NCBI GenBank assembly: GCA_949361645.1
Contig: OX442425.1
Location: forward strand, 1,788,000 to 1,851,999
Direction of reading: 5' to 3'
DNA: 64,000 nt
From: Spongilla lacustris
Taxonomy: Eukaryota > Porifera > Demospongiae > Spongillida > Spongillidae
Of this stretch, positions 22,594 through 34,650 are shown piece by piece (position 1 is the stretch's first letter; each line of letters starts with the position of its first letter). The notes below the pieces were generated by a model. It made no database searches. It was not told the origin of the DNA and saw only the letters and a list, made by a program, of their open reading frames with translations. A program made the translations under genes and the position numbers.

Positions 22594-24270
22594 AACCACT
22601 GCATTGTTCCATTAATTTTACATCTTACGTTTCCATCATTTAACATTAGATGCTTTTCTATAAAGGTAATCAGCCAGGCCAAGGGTGCATTGTGTTCAGC
22701 AAACATACTTGGTGAACAATGGATGGTGATATAGATGAGCTAAAGTACCTTCAAGGTAGCCATGCAACTGTGTCTACTATATTACACATACTTCAAGTAG
22801 CTAGTGTACTACAATATCTATTATCTTATCTTGTTCTGTTGTAGCATGCAGAATTTTGTAGTTCAAGGTTCAGGGAGAGCACCTGCCATTTGATCCAAAG
22901 CTACTTCAATAACTGGGCATATGCTGGTTATGGGTAGATGTATTTCTCAATGTTACTGCATAGCTAGTATACACTAACATGAAAATATTGTCTTGAAAAA
23001 TACGCTGTGTGGGCACCATCATATTTTTATGATTGAGCTGTTTTTAATGATATGGCGGTCCATGCTGTACAATACTTTCCATAACTAACGCGTGCCTTGA
23101 CGAATTCGGTGCGTATTAAATAGAACTATCACACAACTCTTTGACACATAAACAAAATAGATTGTGTATGCGTTGAAAATACAAAAATAAGTTTAATTCA
23201 CAGGGCTCTAACACAGAAATACCAGGTTAAGCATTATTAAGTCAAGCTCTAAGCAATCCAACAGTAAACGCCTGTGCCGATAAATGGACCCTTGGGCACC
23301 ATCCAAAGCTCATGAAATTTTATCCTGATATAGGCTAGGACCTAATAAACATGGGAAACGCTTCCTCAAGTGAGTGCTTTAAGAATCTAGAGAATGGCTA
23401 ATCGCGACCGATTACTATGGAAATCAACGAGGCACACAAAATAACGCCGTATGCTGGCTTACATTTAGATACCAATAGTGTATCGGGCAACCCCTTTTGT
23501 TCTGTATTATAGCAATAAAGTCCTAAATACCTTGCAAACAACTTTACAAAGCGCGCGTCTTCTTAAGCACTCGTAGAGAAATCCTAAATACGGTCACAAT
23601 TTTCGACGAAATTTAGATCACCAGCTTCCGCCTACGCAAACACAATTTATTAAAGTACCTACCTAATTAAGGAAGCGTCACCTCCTGCCCCGCCCCTTCA
23701 TCAAATTCATATTGGACACCCCCCTCTCCGAATTCCTCCGTCCGCCCCTGAACGTATATTATAACCGGCGTGATGCTAACCCCATGAATATTCATACAAT
23801 GGCTGAGTGTGAAGAGGTTGACGATATAATGATGAAGAAGAAGAACATGCTATTGCACGCACAAATTAAAGGTATTGCCGGCACCCTTTATCCTTTCTTG
23901 AAATACGCTTCCGGGCCGCCTTGAAGTTCTAATCTGTCCTATCAAGTAACTACACAATCTGCGTAACAAAAGTGAGGGCCAGTGGGAGCCGTAGTGAGGC
24001 CCGGGGTACCATATCGTTTGGGGGCCCCCGCAGGCCCTGTAAATACGAGCGGGGGAAGGGGAGGGGGGGGGTCCCCCTTGAGATTGCATTGTGTGTTCAT
24101 ATTTGGCTGTCATATGTCAGGTTTAATGTTGTGTGATTTCTGCACATTTCATTACACAACATATTTAATGCATGATTATAAATTGGACCATTCATACTAG
24201 TAACGTTATAGCAAAAAAAAAAAACACCAACCAAGACTGTATGCATGTATACAGAATTTACAAACTGCTT
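22594..24270. other. No convincing gene; possible short first exon at 23798-23867
   Basis: Mostly featureless. A short plus-strand frame starting about 23798 reads MAECEEVDDIMMKKKNMLLH followed by a GGTATT donor-like site. It could be a first exon of an element gene, but nothing continues it. A GC-rich MITE-like patch sits at 23985-24090. Confidence 0.35.
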
Positions 24271-24727
24271 TGCAGACACCCCAACAATTCCAAGACGAAT
24301 ATAATCATCTAGCTCAGCAAGGTGGATACGATATAACTGATGCAGGAGGGAGGCTGTATGATGATGTGTGGATATTAGCTGTGGCCCTCAATCGTACCAT
24401 GATCATGGTGAAGAGTGGTATATAACATCAATGGAACAGGCTGTGAGAACATCACTGGTTCACAGGTACCTCTGGAGCAGTTCCAGTACTCAAATGAAAA
24501 GATGGGATGTTTGATCCAATATAATATTCAAATAACTAACTTTACAGGAGTGTCTGTATGTAATATATGCATAATATAGATACACCTTAAGAATGACACT
24601 TTCGACAGGGAGATATCCAGTTTGATTCAAATGGAACATGCATACAGCACACTCTGAGACTGAAACAATATATTCGTGAGACAGTGGAAAATGTCATTAT
24701 AGCAAGAAAGGTTTGGGACATCGGTTG

Positions 24728-24862
24728 AGGCAGGTGTCTGGAGAAGCCAACTCCTTTGCATATCTCACTCAGAGACTCTCAGTTACCATCCAACGTGGCA
24801 ATGCAGCTTCTATGTTGGGAACAATGAAGATGGGCAGTCAGGAGGAAGAGTTTTTTGTATAA
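24728..24862 (+). pseudogene. Retroelement protein C-terminal tail inside copy B
   Basis: Frame reads RQVSGEANSFAYLTQRLSVT and then IQRGNAASMLGTM, ending EEEFFV and TAA. A related tail, VAVQMGNAASILGT, occurs at about 27430-27500. The xQRGNAASxLGT signature at a C-terminus therefore marks a dispersed coding element inserted into the receptor copy. Confidence 0.5.
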
Positions 24863-24934
24863 ATATGTATATTGTGTGAGTGAGTGAGCGAGTGAGTGTT
24901 AGGATAAGTATCGTGTTGTTTGTTCATTATATAT

Positions 24935-25025
24935 ATAATATATAATAATTATAATGTTATAATATATTATTATAATTATTATAATTATAATTATATATAT
25001 AATTATATATATAATATATACATGT
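24935..25025. repeat. AT-only palindromic tract
   Basis: About 90 bp of almost pure ATAATTATA/TATATA sequence, strongly self-complementary. It lies between the element insert and the next receptor exon. Confidence 0.7.
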
Positions 25026-26672
25026 ACACTTTATGATACCACTGCAGGTTATGGAAATCTTACTAAAGTGAAATTTGCATACTTTAGTACTCTGGACAAC
25101 TACACATTTATGTTCGAGTCTGGTTTTTCTGACCTAATAGTTTATTCAAGTTAGCAGCTCATTTATAAATGCACTAACTGTTGATACCCTTCTATGTTCG
25201 CAGATGGAATACCACCTGATGGTACAGCAGTGAAGATCACACTGTCATCAGCTGTTCCTATGGTTGCCGTTGTATATGTCCTAGCAGTGTGTAGCATTAT
25301 ATTTGCAGCTGTGTGCTTTGTCTTCAATATTTTCTGGAGGTAAGGAACATCCAAATACATGCACACCTTCAGTATTCCACTTTCTTTCAACTAACAGAGT
25401 GATAAGGCTCTCCAGTCCCAACTTGAATAACATCATCATTCTAGGGGCAGTCTCCATGTACATCTCTGATTACATATATATCCTTCCAATCACAAATAGC
25501 AGTGGTATAGAAAGTTCGTATGTGGTAATGTGAAGGATCAGTTAAAATGAAAGTTAGAAGTTACGCTTCTTTTTCTCTATACAGATGAGGGAGTGGCTAC
25601 TTGTGGTTGGCTATGCACTGTGCTTTGCATCTGTACTTGCCAAGATGTGGAGAATATATTACATTTTCCAAAATCCAACTGCTAAGAAATCAGTAAGTCG
25701 AATTCCGATTATATAACCAATACACTTTATGTTTTCCAATTCCTCAATGGTAATTAAAGATTGGCACGTGATAGCAGCTGCTCTTAGCATAACTGGAGTT
25801 GATTTTGTGCTGCTCATATTAGGAAGTGCTGTTCCTTAACTTAGAGGATATGTGATGCAGGAAATAAGCCCAGTGGAATTGCTGTATGCCTGACCAAGAA
25901 TTTGATTGAAATTAAGCAGCTCTTTCTATTTTCAGAATCTTGGGATCAAGGAACAGTACTACATCTGGGTATGCTATGGATCATCTACTCCTTCCTTCTA
26001 CTGGAGAATCTTCATTTTTTCCTACCTTGGAATGCTCCAAATCATTGGAATAATGTTGGCATTTCAGACAAGGAATGTCAAATTTCCAGGATTGTATGAT
26101 TCACTTCATGTTGCTGCAATAATCTACACTTCAAGTCTAGTACTTGTGGTTCTGATTGTGGATGCGTTTGTTCTGAATGCTTATCTGAATACATTTGGAG
26201 CCATCTTTGCACTTGGTATCATGATATTGACAACAGTATTTCTTGCATTTACCTTTATTCCAAAGGTACACCCATCCATATCATAAACCATGCTGGCAAA
26301 ATGAATTATCATTATTATTATTCTTCGGGCGGTGATACAGATAAAATTCTATTGCTCTCATGCTGCTCATTATTTCCTCTCAGATGTATCTGCTGTACAA
26401 AGACCCTGATGGGCAGTCCATTAATTCAGTACCTGCTTCAAATGTCAGTATGTCAGGACACAGTGATCCCAACCATAGCACAAATGTCTCAACATTGGAA
26501 AGTACATTATCCGATGTAAACCAGACGACCATTATGGAACTGAGATTAGAAAATTCCATGCTGAAGGTGACTTGCCCCTGCTAAATAGCATGTTTTAACC
26601 ATATAATTACTTTTTCAGGAAAAGCTCAATGAAAAGATCCCTGATTTTCAGTTGAAGGAATCTAATGCATGA

Positions 26673-27400
26673 TGCATTTTGGGATATACACTCATCCAAA
26701 GCAAATTTTGCTGGAACAATTTTTATTTAGCTGTTGAACACATGCAAACATAGTGAACATTTGAGCTAGTATTGTGGACTTATGTACATGTATTCAGGGA
26801 GATTAAAAATATTAATTCCTCCACACAAACATTTGTTTGAAATAGTCTTGTTTTGTCAATTTATCACAGATAAAGATTATAGATTCTTAGGCATACATTT
26901 ATGCACATTCGTAATTAGGTGTAATTGACCCCTGCATGCCTGGCAAAAATGAATTCTTGAAGTTATTCTTAAGCACGCTTTATACTCCTGTGTTTGTTCT
27001 TTGTATCACCATACATGTATACAGACAGACATATTAAAGGTAACTAACTTTGGAAATAAAGGCATACAAACATGCAGCATATAGCTGTGAGTGAATTAAA
27101 GATTTTGCCTGTGGTGGTATACCTACAATTAATAGCTCCATGCCAATTGAAGTGTAGAAACTAGTGGAAAAGACAGTAGTACAATATGAAAACTGAGCTA
27201 CAGCAAAGTCTAATATGCCCAAATTGCTGCTCTACATACTGCCAGATCATGGGCCAAATAAATCTGGTCTGGTCTTATTTGGAGGGACACCCAGGCATAT
27301 TCCTACTGCCATTGAATCATCTGGTCCAGGAGTACTTAGTCCTTTTCCTCTGATCTTCCTAAGAGAGTCAGATTGCAGGCTCCAAGCCACAACTGGCAAG
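26673..27400. other. No recognised feature
   Basis: 3' flank of receptor copy B. AT-rich with no supported gene. Confidence 0.4.
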
Positions 27401-27419
27401 GGATACCCAAAGCTACAAC

Positions 27420-27502
27420 TGAACCTTCCAGTGGCTGTACAAATGGGAAATGCAGCCTCCATCCTAGGAACACATCCTTCCTCTTCCATTACTGACTTTT
27501 AG
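27420..27502 (+). pseudogene. Retroelement C-terminal tail, second copy
   Basis: Reads LPVAVQMGNAASILGTHPSS then DF and TAG. It matches the tail at 24728-24862. The frame upstream (27215-27420) shows no domain and may be chance. Confidence 0.45.
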
Positions 27503-27839
27503 GGGGAGCATTAGTGTATTATTGCTATATCATTAAATTATTTATCTTAATAATGATATTAAATTGTATCTGCTAAATAACCCTACAAGTGCATAAAAAG
27601 TGACCATATTAACAGTCTTTTGCAATCATCAACCTGCATGTCAGTGACTTGCAAAGATCTTGCAAGGATAACTCAGTCAGGCATTTGCTCAGACAAATGT
27701 GGTGGAGCCTGCATGCCATGGCTGTTTGTGAGGATAGCTTCTCACATGGCTATGCAATGGAAAGTGAGTCATTGCATGTGAATAATAAAATAAAACAACA
27801 TCACCCCTCAACCCTGCCATATTGGGAGAATCAAGCTGA

Positions 27840-28075
27840 ATGGCAGGTGCAGCGGCCCTTGTGGTTAAAATTTGTAAACACCTTTCTAATGGTTCGAAAT
27901 GCCTAGAATTGGGGTGGACCTGCATTCCTGTAGCTGTGGAAACATATGGCAGTTGGGGAAAGGAGGCCCAGGAAATGTTTTCAAGACTGTCATCCCACCT
28001 GCATGGCCATCATGGTCTTCACACAAGCCCACAGTTTTGGCAGACATTTATGGCAGGCAGGCAATAAGATTTCAG
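27840..28075 (+). pseudogene. Non-LTR element C-terminal domain fragment
   Basis: Reads GWTCIPVAVETYGSWGKEAQ then EMFSRLSSHL, and in a shifted frame VLADIYGRQ. A sister fragment at 58595-58860 carries VEVYGAWGTEAQHTFSRLA and LTLVRANARALLSR. Together they define a domain (W.CIP..VE.YG.WG.EAQ..FSRLA...LVRANARA.LSR). I associate it with reverse-transcriptase-bearing elements because RT motifs lie nearby here, but I cannot name the clade. Confidence 0.5.
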
Positions 28076-28409
28076 TTTTACAATTACAAATACACACAGA
28101 ATGAATTAGCATATCAATAGTCCATTGCGTCGACCTGCATGTCTGCCACCTGCAAGGATCTTGCAATGATGACCCTGGCGTTAAGATTAATGAGCAATTG
28201 TCTCTGTGCTATTGTGAAATCCAAACCCAGTGTAAACTTCAGGCCTTACCAATATGGGGTTGTTTGCCGGCCAAAATGGATTAGGAAAAATCATACACTC
28301 ACTGTGCACATGTATTGATGAACATTGAAAATTTTACTGTTGCCAAAGTCGATCTATGAAATACATTTAACTTGGTGTCTCGAAATAAACTGTGCTGAGT
28401 TTTTTTCCA

Positions 28410-28680
28410 GAACTTTTCCTATGGACACTCTGGTGTTACTGAGTACATAAAAAAAACTGTGGCATCCTATGGGCATACTCTGCTCTGCTCTGCAACTGGT
28501 GTGCAAGAGGGCATTTTGACTTGTGCTGCATCAACTGATCTTGAAGATTGCTGAGGATCACCTGTCTGGGGATTTACTATTCAATAAGTGGTACCTTGAT
28601 TATGGAACCCTTGCCGGAACAAGTTGCTCTGGCAAAATTGCACTACATCTCATCTCGTCGGGCCTTCTCTATATAAAACT
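28410..28680 (+). pseudogene. Reverse transcriptase fragment (YLDDG region)
   Basis: Frames around 28418-28530 read SYGHSGVTEYIKKTVASYG and then ATGVQEG. A shifted frame reads LILKIAEDHLSGDLLFNKWY and then LDYGTLAG. These correspond to the RT GVQQGDPLGP and WYLDDGT blocks. The second catalytic Asp of YLDD is Tyr here and the GVQEG block lacks DP, so the fragment is dead. Confidence 0.6.
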
Positions 28681-28709
28681 TGCAAAATATGAGGTGTTTG
28701 GCAAGGAAC

Positions 28710-28805
28710 ATTTATCTGCTTTCCCATGTGAGATCACTAAGTGGTCTCATACCCCTCACCTTGGTTCAAATCCTGGAGGTGGGTCTTTTTTTTCTCCAAG
28801 TGTTT
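28710..28805 (+). repeat. Possible tRNA-derived SINE head
   Basis: TCACTAAGTGG (about 28735) resembles a pol III A box and GGTTCAAATCC (about 28763) a B box, with a T8 run soon after. Spacing is short and no cloverleaf was confirmed, so it is a weak call. A TTAGGGTTAGG-like stretch follows at 28811-28835. Confidence 0.25.
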
Positions 28806-28839
28806 TCTTTAGGGTTAGGTTGAGGGTTAGGGCTTAAAA

Positions 28840-29835
28840 ATATATGAAATACAAGTGAACTTGCAACACAATCACGTGATGATATGCCATAAGATACCAT
28901 CACGAATCTGTAGCCACGGCATTTTAGAAAATCTGATCCCTGGTGACACTGATCATATTTCCTGCATGATCATGGCTTCACAGTGGAAGACACAGTGCAT
29001 GGGTCTTTATTGTGCTCAAGTTGTTGTCCTCCTTTTACTATGAAGACAAAACATGTTGAACTTGTGATTTCACTCCTATATACAATTCTGAAGGATGTCC
29101 CTCCCATTCTGATTACACTGTGTGTGTTAATTGTGTGCGGTTGTGTGTGCATATTTGATTATTCTAATAAACAATATTTGTGCAATATGCAGTATACTTA
29201 ACTGCATGCCCTGCATTATGTGATATGTGTAGTACCATTCAACTTGATTAAAATATGCATCATACTTGAGTCATATTTTTTAAGTTCCAGTTAACAGCCT
29301 GGACAATACCATTTTCATTATTCATTATTCATTATTATAAATTGATACATGTACATGTATTAAACACAAACCACAACCTACACGTTATGCAACGTCTTTA
29401 ATACTAAAAAAGGTTGCCCTCACACAGTAAAAAGTTAAACGAAACTAAAAAAGCTCTTTACGGAAGGATGCTCAACAATGGTCAACAGCTCAAACGCCCA
29501 CTAGAATATTCAATGCGAAGCACGGTCATGTAACGGAACGTGACGTCACGTCAGGTAAATGTACATAATCCCTTTATTCTATTATCTATGCTGGTGCCCA
29601 CCTCCGCTTGGGTCACTGGATCCACTGCATCTGCCGCTGAACTCCATGCACAAATATGCCAGTGCCACCAATGACGAGGAATGCAACCTTTCGGGCTGGG
29701 TTTGTAGGAGACATATGGAGCCTTCAGCAGTGTCTGGGCTATATGGAAGGTTAAGCACTGTCCTGCATGGTCGGAGCTAATGCTAGGGCTAGATAGGTAG
29801 GCTGTAGTATTATGTCAATATATGTGCTCTGATGA
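28840..29835. other. No recognised feature
   Basis: Small open frames on both strands without domains. ATTCATTATTCATTATT short repeats occur around 29315. Confidence 0.4.
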
Positions 29836-30003
29836 TACGCCCAGCGTGCGCGCGCGGTTGGCCGCGAAGACATTGTGGGTGCCAGCCACCGCAAACACCG
29901 CCAGCGCCGCGAGCGGAAGTAGCGCCGACACGATGTTGAGCGGCGTGGCGACGAAGCGCCGGCGCCCATGCTGCACTGGTGCAGATGGGCGGCGAGCGCG
30001 CAG
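29836..30003 (-). other. GC-rich island with bacterial-like composition
   Basis: About 168 bp of very GC-rich, CpG-rich sequence in an AT-rich neighbourhood, with sharp edges. The minus strand keeps an open frame with a strongly hydrophobic stretch (IVSALLPLAALAVFAVAGTH). The codon use (GCC/GCG/CGC) looks like a high-GC bacterium, not like the host exons nearby. It could be a transferred or chimeric fragment from a symbiont. Confidence 0.4.
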
Positions 30004-30197
30004 ATAAAATTGTACTATTATAATCATTATAAGGCTCTAGAAACTAAATTTATGTAATGAATTGAAAGCATATCCATACATGGATAATATTTTGCATAGT
30101 AGCGTGAACTATTTGAGCATCTGTGAGCAGCGGACTGATATATAAATTAATGCTACGTGTGTCCTCTGAGCTAACTGTATCATTGTAACTGTCATAT

Positions 30198-30203
30198 TTA
30201 TTT
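30198..30203 (-). promoter_or_regulatory. Polyadenylation signal AATAAA of receptor copy C
   Basis: AATAAA on the minus strand, about 11 nt downstream of the TGA stop of the last receptor exon. It is correctly placed but very close. Confidence 0.45.
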
Positions 30204-30213
30204 TCATTGCTTG

Positions 30214-33200
30214 TCAGAACTCAATCTTTGAGAATTGTGCCTGCAATGGAATGCAATTGAGAATATGTAAACATAAATGAAGTCAGACATCGTTTGAGTG
30301 TCCATTTTACCTTCAGCATAGCTAACTCTGATTTCAGAATATTGATCTGGTTGTCCCTTTGACACAATTCATCCTTAAGAGATGGCATATTTACGCTTTC
30401 AGTTGTTTGTTTGGAATTGATGGAGACACCAGCTGGAGCACTACTAGAATGGAAGGTTTTATCATCTGTGCCTCTGTACAGCATCACCATCTGTATGTGC
30501 AAAATGAATGAGTTATGATCAATAATGAATTTAAAAACAACCATTCAAATCTTTTTAAAAACAATCCAGCGTGGACAAAACAAATTATTATGAGAAATGG
30601 ACATAATAATTTTATCATGTTCAATGCAAATAAGAAATGCATTGGTGCTCAATTTTTATTTTTATTCTGCAAAACACAGCTGACTACTGTGTGCTGTTGA
30701 TCATGAGAGGAAGGGAAATTAATTTACATTTAAAACACAATTTGGGGTGCACATGGACATATCATTATAATAAATCACCTTTGGGAGAAAGATAAGTGCT
30801 AAAATTGTGGTGGTTAAAATCATTACTCCAAGAGCATGAAGAGATCCAGAAGTGTTGAGGTAGGGACTCAGGACAAATGCATTTACAATCAGCACAACAA
30901 GGACAAGGCTTGAGATGTATATTATTATGGCAATGAACTTTGAATCCTTCAAACCTGGAAATTTCACTTTCCGTGTCTGAAATGCTAACATGATTCCCAC
31001 TATCTGAAGCACTGCCAGGTAAGCAAATATCAATGCCCTCAGATAAAAGGCAGGAGTAGAAGGTCCATAGCACATCAGTATGTAATTGTCTTCACGAACA
31101 TCATTAGGCTGAAATGGCTTGCACATATAAATCAATAATTACATTTCAAGCACAGACTCACTGCGATTCCCTTGGGATCTTCCAAATTTTGTCTTTATTT
31201 AGTGTAGTGACAGTTGATTCCAAAAGAACTAGGCATACACCAACTCCAGTTATGATCATTGCAAGGAGCACCATGTGCCAATCTTGAATAAACTGATTGA
31301 AGGTAGGTGATTGAGTACCATATACTTGTAGGTTTTTAACCATGTCACCTGTTTCTTTGTTGTTGGGTTATGAAATATATAGTACACCCTCCACATTCGT
31401 GCAAGCAAAGCTCCAAAAGAGAGAGCATATCCGACTGTGAATAGCCACTCACTCAGCTGCACAAAAAATGTGGTTACATTTCAGTGTTGTATAAACAAAA
31501 GCCAATTACCAGGCAGGTGGCCCACACAGCATTATCAGTTATGACTGGAGCAAGATAAACAACAACAGATGCATACATTATCATCGAACCAGCAATAATA
31601 ATGTAATTCAGGGTAGGACTGGACAGCTTCACAACCCTGCATTGTACAGGTTAATGATATACACAGTAGGTACATTCGAAGCACTTTTACCTTTTATTCC
31701 GAAACACAGCACTAAATACAAGGCAGAGAAGAGCAAAAGCTTCTCCTCCAATCGCACAGGTGTAAAGCGCTACCACCAATGGTGTTGAATAGGTTACAGT
31801 GTTATTAATGGTAGTTCCATCAGGAGGAATACCATCTATGGTAAAGATGCAAACCTACTCACACCAAATCCAGTAATCTATACATGCAACGTACCAGGGT
31901 ACACATCATTATCGCCAACTCCAGGGAGAAAGTTGAAAGTGCAGTTTTGCTGTGCATCGAGATAGGCAAACAGATCTATGGACAAATTACCTGTGGTGGC
32001 ATGTTAATATTTTGAGTCAACTAGTGTTATGGTTATTAATTAATTCACCTAGAAGTCTATATTGTTTAAGGTATACAAGCTTCTGAATTCTCGTTCCATC
32101 ACTATCAAACTGAATATCCCTGGGTAAGATTTAAGGTAAGCTATTATGCTTTTAAACTGTAGTAAATTCATACAGACACTCCTGTAAAGTTAGTTATTTG
32201 AATGTTGTGTTGGATCAGACATCCCATTTTTTCATTTGAGTACTGGAACTGCTCCAGAGGTACCAGTGAACCAGTGATGTTCTCACAGCCTGTTCCATTG
32301 ATGTCACCACTCTTCACCATGGTCATGGTACAATTGAGAGCCTGAGCTAATATCCATACAGCATCATACAGCCTCCCTCCAGCATCAGATATTTTGTAGT
32401 TCATTTGCAATGCACGTTGCTCGTACTCATCTTGGAATTGCTGTGCAGTCTATACAACATAGAGAGGTTAATCTAGCCACAAAACCACTCACACCCTTTG
32501 ATGACATTGAACATGCTTAAAATGCACATGAAATATATGTAATGTCATTTGGAAAAAGTAAATGTTTAGAACCTCATATGCTTGAACACTTTAAATGTGT
32601 GAAAATGAGCAAATTACATTTGAGTAATTAACATTAAATGCTCTACATAAAATGTTAATGCAAGAGAATGTGCTTCTGAAATCCCTTTTTTTTTTTAAAT
32701 TGATTTGCATAAAAAGTAACAAGCTTTAATTTAAAGGCATTGCTGTTTTTTTTTTTGCCTTGCATTTAATGTCACAGCATATTTACTACAGTTCTTTGTG
32801 TTAAAAAAAAAAAAAACAAGGTCTCATTACCAAGCACATGATAGAGTGAATGCACTGTATGTCCTTACAATTCCAGCATCTGTAATAGCAGTGTAGTTTT
32901 CAGGTAAAGGATACCCTCGAAATGATATAGCCTTATCCAAAAATGTTTCCAGTTCCTCGTCAGTGCAGTTCACAACACCTTGGTCAACTGCTTGAGTCCA
33001 CCAGTTATTAACAAATGAATCCCTCATTATCCAAACATATTTAGGATATGTAAATCCTTGCTTTAAGGCCTACACCAATCCAGAGCATTTGGAGAGTTGA
33101 GTATAAACATCTGGCATATCTCACCTCACAGATGATCTTCCTGGCAGGTTGAGAATATGAATTAACAAAGAACACTCTGTAATCATCAGATGTTGACTGA

Positions 33201-33834
33201 ATTTGAACATGAAATAAAATAAGTTCAATGTATAAAACTACGAACATGATCTCATAAAATGTTCACTCACAAAGAAGTCAACATTATCCTAAGCTGGATT
33301 GGATGAGGTAGTTTCAAACAGCTGATTACTGGATGTGTAATTAGCCATTGCAAGCATAGTTTGAAAACTTGCCAAAGCCTACATATGACATCATTGTACA
33401 AAACATTTGGACATGTAAAGTATTTATATGCATTGTAATGCACAAACCGTAGTGAAACCAATTTCATCTTGTGTCAGGAAGCCAATGCGTTTCCACCCAA
33501 AATGCTTTATCATGGAAAGAAATGCTGGAGGCTCTATGGCAAAGGATGGATTTGTTCTAAAATATCGCTTGTACCTGCTTCGGTCACTAAGTGATGTGCT
33601 TGCAGAAAAATATGATATCTGGAGTGCATGATAAAAGTATTTCGGTTAAAGAATTTATGTTTATGACTGGCTTATATTTTAAGCAAGTTGACTTACCTGT
33701 GAGATATTCCAGTGATGGCTGATGGCTGCTACAGGTCCAGTAGCCACAGAACATCCACATCCAATGATAGCCAGCTTCACTGGGACACTTTGGATCCCTT
33801 GAAAGAAGACATCCAGAGATCTGTCATACTGGCA
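30214..33834 (-). CDS. GABA-B receptor-like copy C, exons 2-16
   Basis: Exons, 5' to 3' on the minus strand: 33697-33834, 33448-33618, 33271-33378, 33125-33196, 32869-33069, 32174-32449, 32049-32119, 31895-31990, 31691-31835 (TM1), 31510-31636 (TM2), 31349-31456 (TM3), 31162-31292 (TM4), 30779-31108 (TM5-7), 30311-30490, 30214-30240. With exon 1 this makes about 810 codons, the size of a GABA-B receptor. The ligand-binding lobe has the family LAIIGCGCSVATGPVAAISH and YFRTNPSF blocks, followed by DAGGRLYDAVWILAQALN. The cytoplasmic tail has a heptad stretch (NQINILKSELAMLK) like the GABA-B coiled coil. It is a plasma-membrane G-protein-coupled receptor by family; the ligand is not inferable. 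Lesions: TAG at 33289-33291, a 2-nt phase loss at the start of 32049-32119 (a GTCTGT donor upstream could compensate), and one base missing in an A run near 31187. So it is either a young pseudogene or affected by assembly errors. Confidence 0.8.
32450..32868. other. Intron of receptor copy C
   Basis: AT-rich intron of 419 bp containing T9-A14 homopolymer runs. No inserted element is recognised. It is longer than most other introns of the gene, which are about 60-220 bp. Confidence 0.6.
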
Positions 33835-34280
33835 CTGAAGGGAAAAATCATGCAGTATTATCACTAAGTAGGGGGAAATAAAACTAGACTTATTATAGCA
33901 CTTTCAGCGTAAGAGATTGATGTGATTGAACTACTTGCATGCCCTTAATGATGTAAACATGAACTTGCCTATCATGCTATGTTTTATAACGTCAAAAAGT
34001 AAAGAACACTTGTATAAATCAGAACAAATCAAAGTGGCAGGAAAACATTCCCAGGACATTTTCCGTTTTTTGTTCTATACTATATGGCATTATATTGGAA
34101 TATATGCATGTAACATGTACATGTACATGCACATCGTAATGATCAAGATAAATCAACATTGACTCGTGACTTTTTTCCTACACTAGTCAGATTGAAGTAT
34201 CAAATATTATATACGGTAGGACAAATTGAATACATAGTGCGAGTCTGATGGTATATATTTCAACTATAGCTTTAAATTTA
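33835..34280. other. Intron 1 of receptor copy C, 3' part
   Basis: Non-coding. It contains a TACATGTACATG run at about 34115. The ATTTCCC region upstream of the 33834 acceptor (CTTCAG) shows no further receptor exon. Confidence 0.5.
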
Positions 34281-34290
34281 TTTATTTATT

Positions 34291-34650
34291 TTGACCAAAC
34301 ATCTTCGACTGTATATAGAAGCAACCCAATTGGCAGTCCTACGTCCTAAGTCTTCAGATTTTCTAGGCATGCCACTACTGTTGAAAGTAAAAAGCTGCTG
34401 CTCAAAGGCTTTGCCAGAAAATTACATGTGTAAAGAAAAACAAAATGAAACCACTGAACCTGTTGTTGGTGAGATTATTGAAGTAGAGACGTACATAATA
34501 ACAGCTGGATGAAGAAACAAGATGGTGGTGTGGGTGAAAACTGCTTGTACAAGTTAACATGTGATGAAATATCTATTCTCACGAGAGAGGATGAGTGCAT
34601 GGCTTATGGATAATTTAATATTAGCATCACAGAAAATTCTGAAGGAGCAG
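34291..34650 (+). pseudogene. Alkyladenine-DNA-glycosylase-like relic
   Basis: Frame at 34291-34512 reads RLYIEATQLAVLRP, then SDFLGMPLLLKVK, then PVVGEIIEVETYI. Later, near 34600, comes AYG then FNISITENSEGAV. The order resembles the MPG/AAG repair enzyme: FY..A..LA..LLG..L, GxIvEtEAY, then YG.yFn.n.......A.vL. Stops after ITAG and AYG and the missing middle show decay. The similarity is modest. It lies in receptor intron 1 next to an element relic. Confidence 0.35.

Larger units (their letters stand above)
24276..26672 (+). pseudogene. GABA-B receptor-like copy B, pseudogene
   Basis: Exons aligned to copy C: ligand-domain exon 24276-24555 (DAGGRLYDDVWILAVALN), 24609 onward (GDIQFDSNGTC), 25047-25149, TM1 25204-25339, TM2 25398-25524, TM3 25585-25692, TM4 about 25749-25880, TM5-7 25936-26265, tail 26384-26566 and last exon 26619-26672. 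The order and intron phases match a metabotropic GABA-B-type class C GPCR. The tail ends in a heptad-like stretch (ELRLENSMLKEKL). Lesions: a frameshift with TAA after MVKSG in the first exon, TAA at 25837-25839 in TM4, no AG at the TM4 acceptor (CCTCAATG), and an element-derived sequence at 24728-24862. Exons for the first part of the ligand domain and the signal peptide are absent upstream. Confidence 0.85.
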
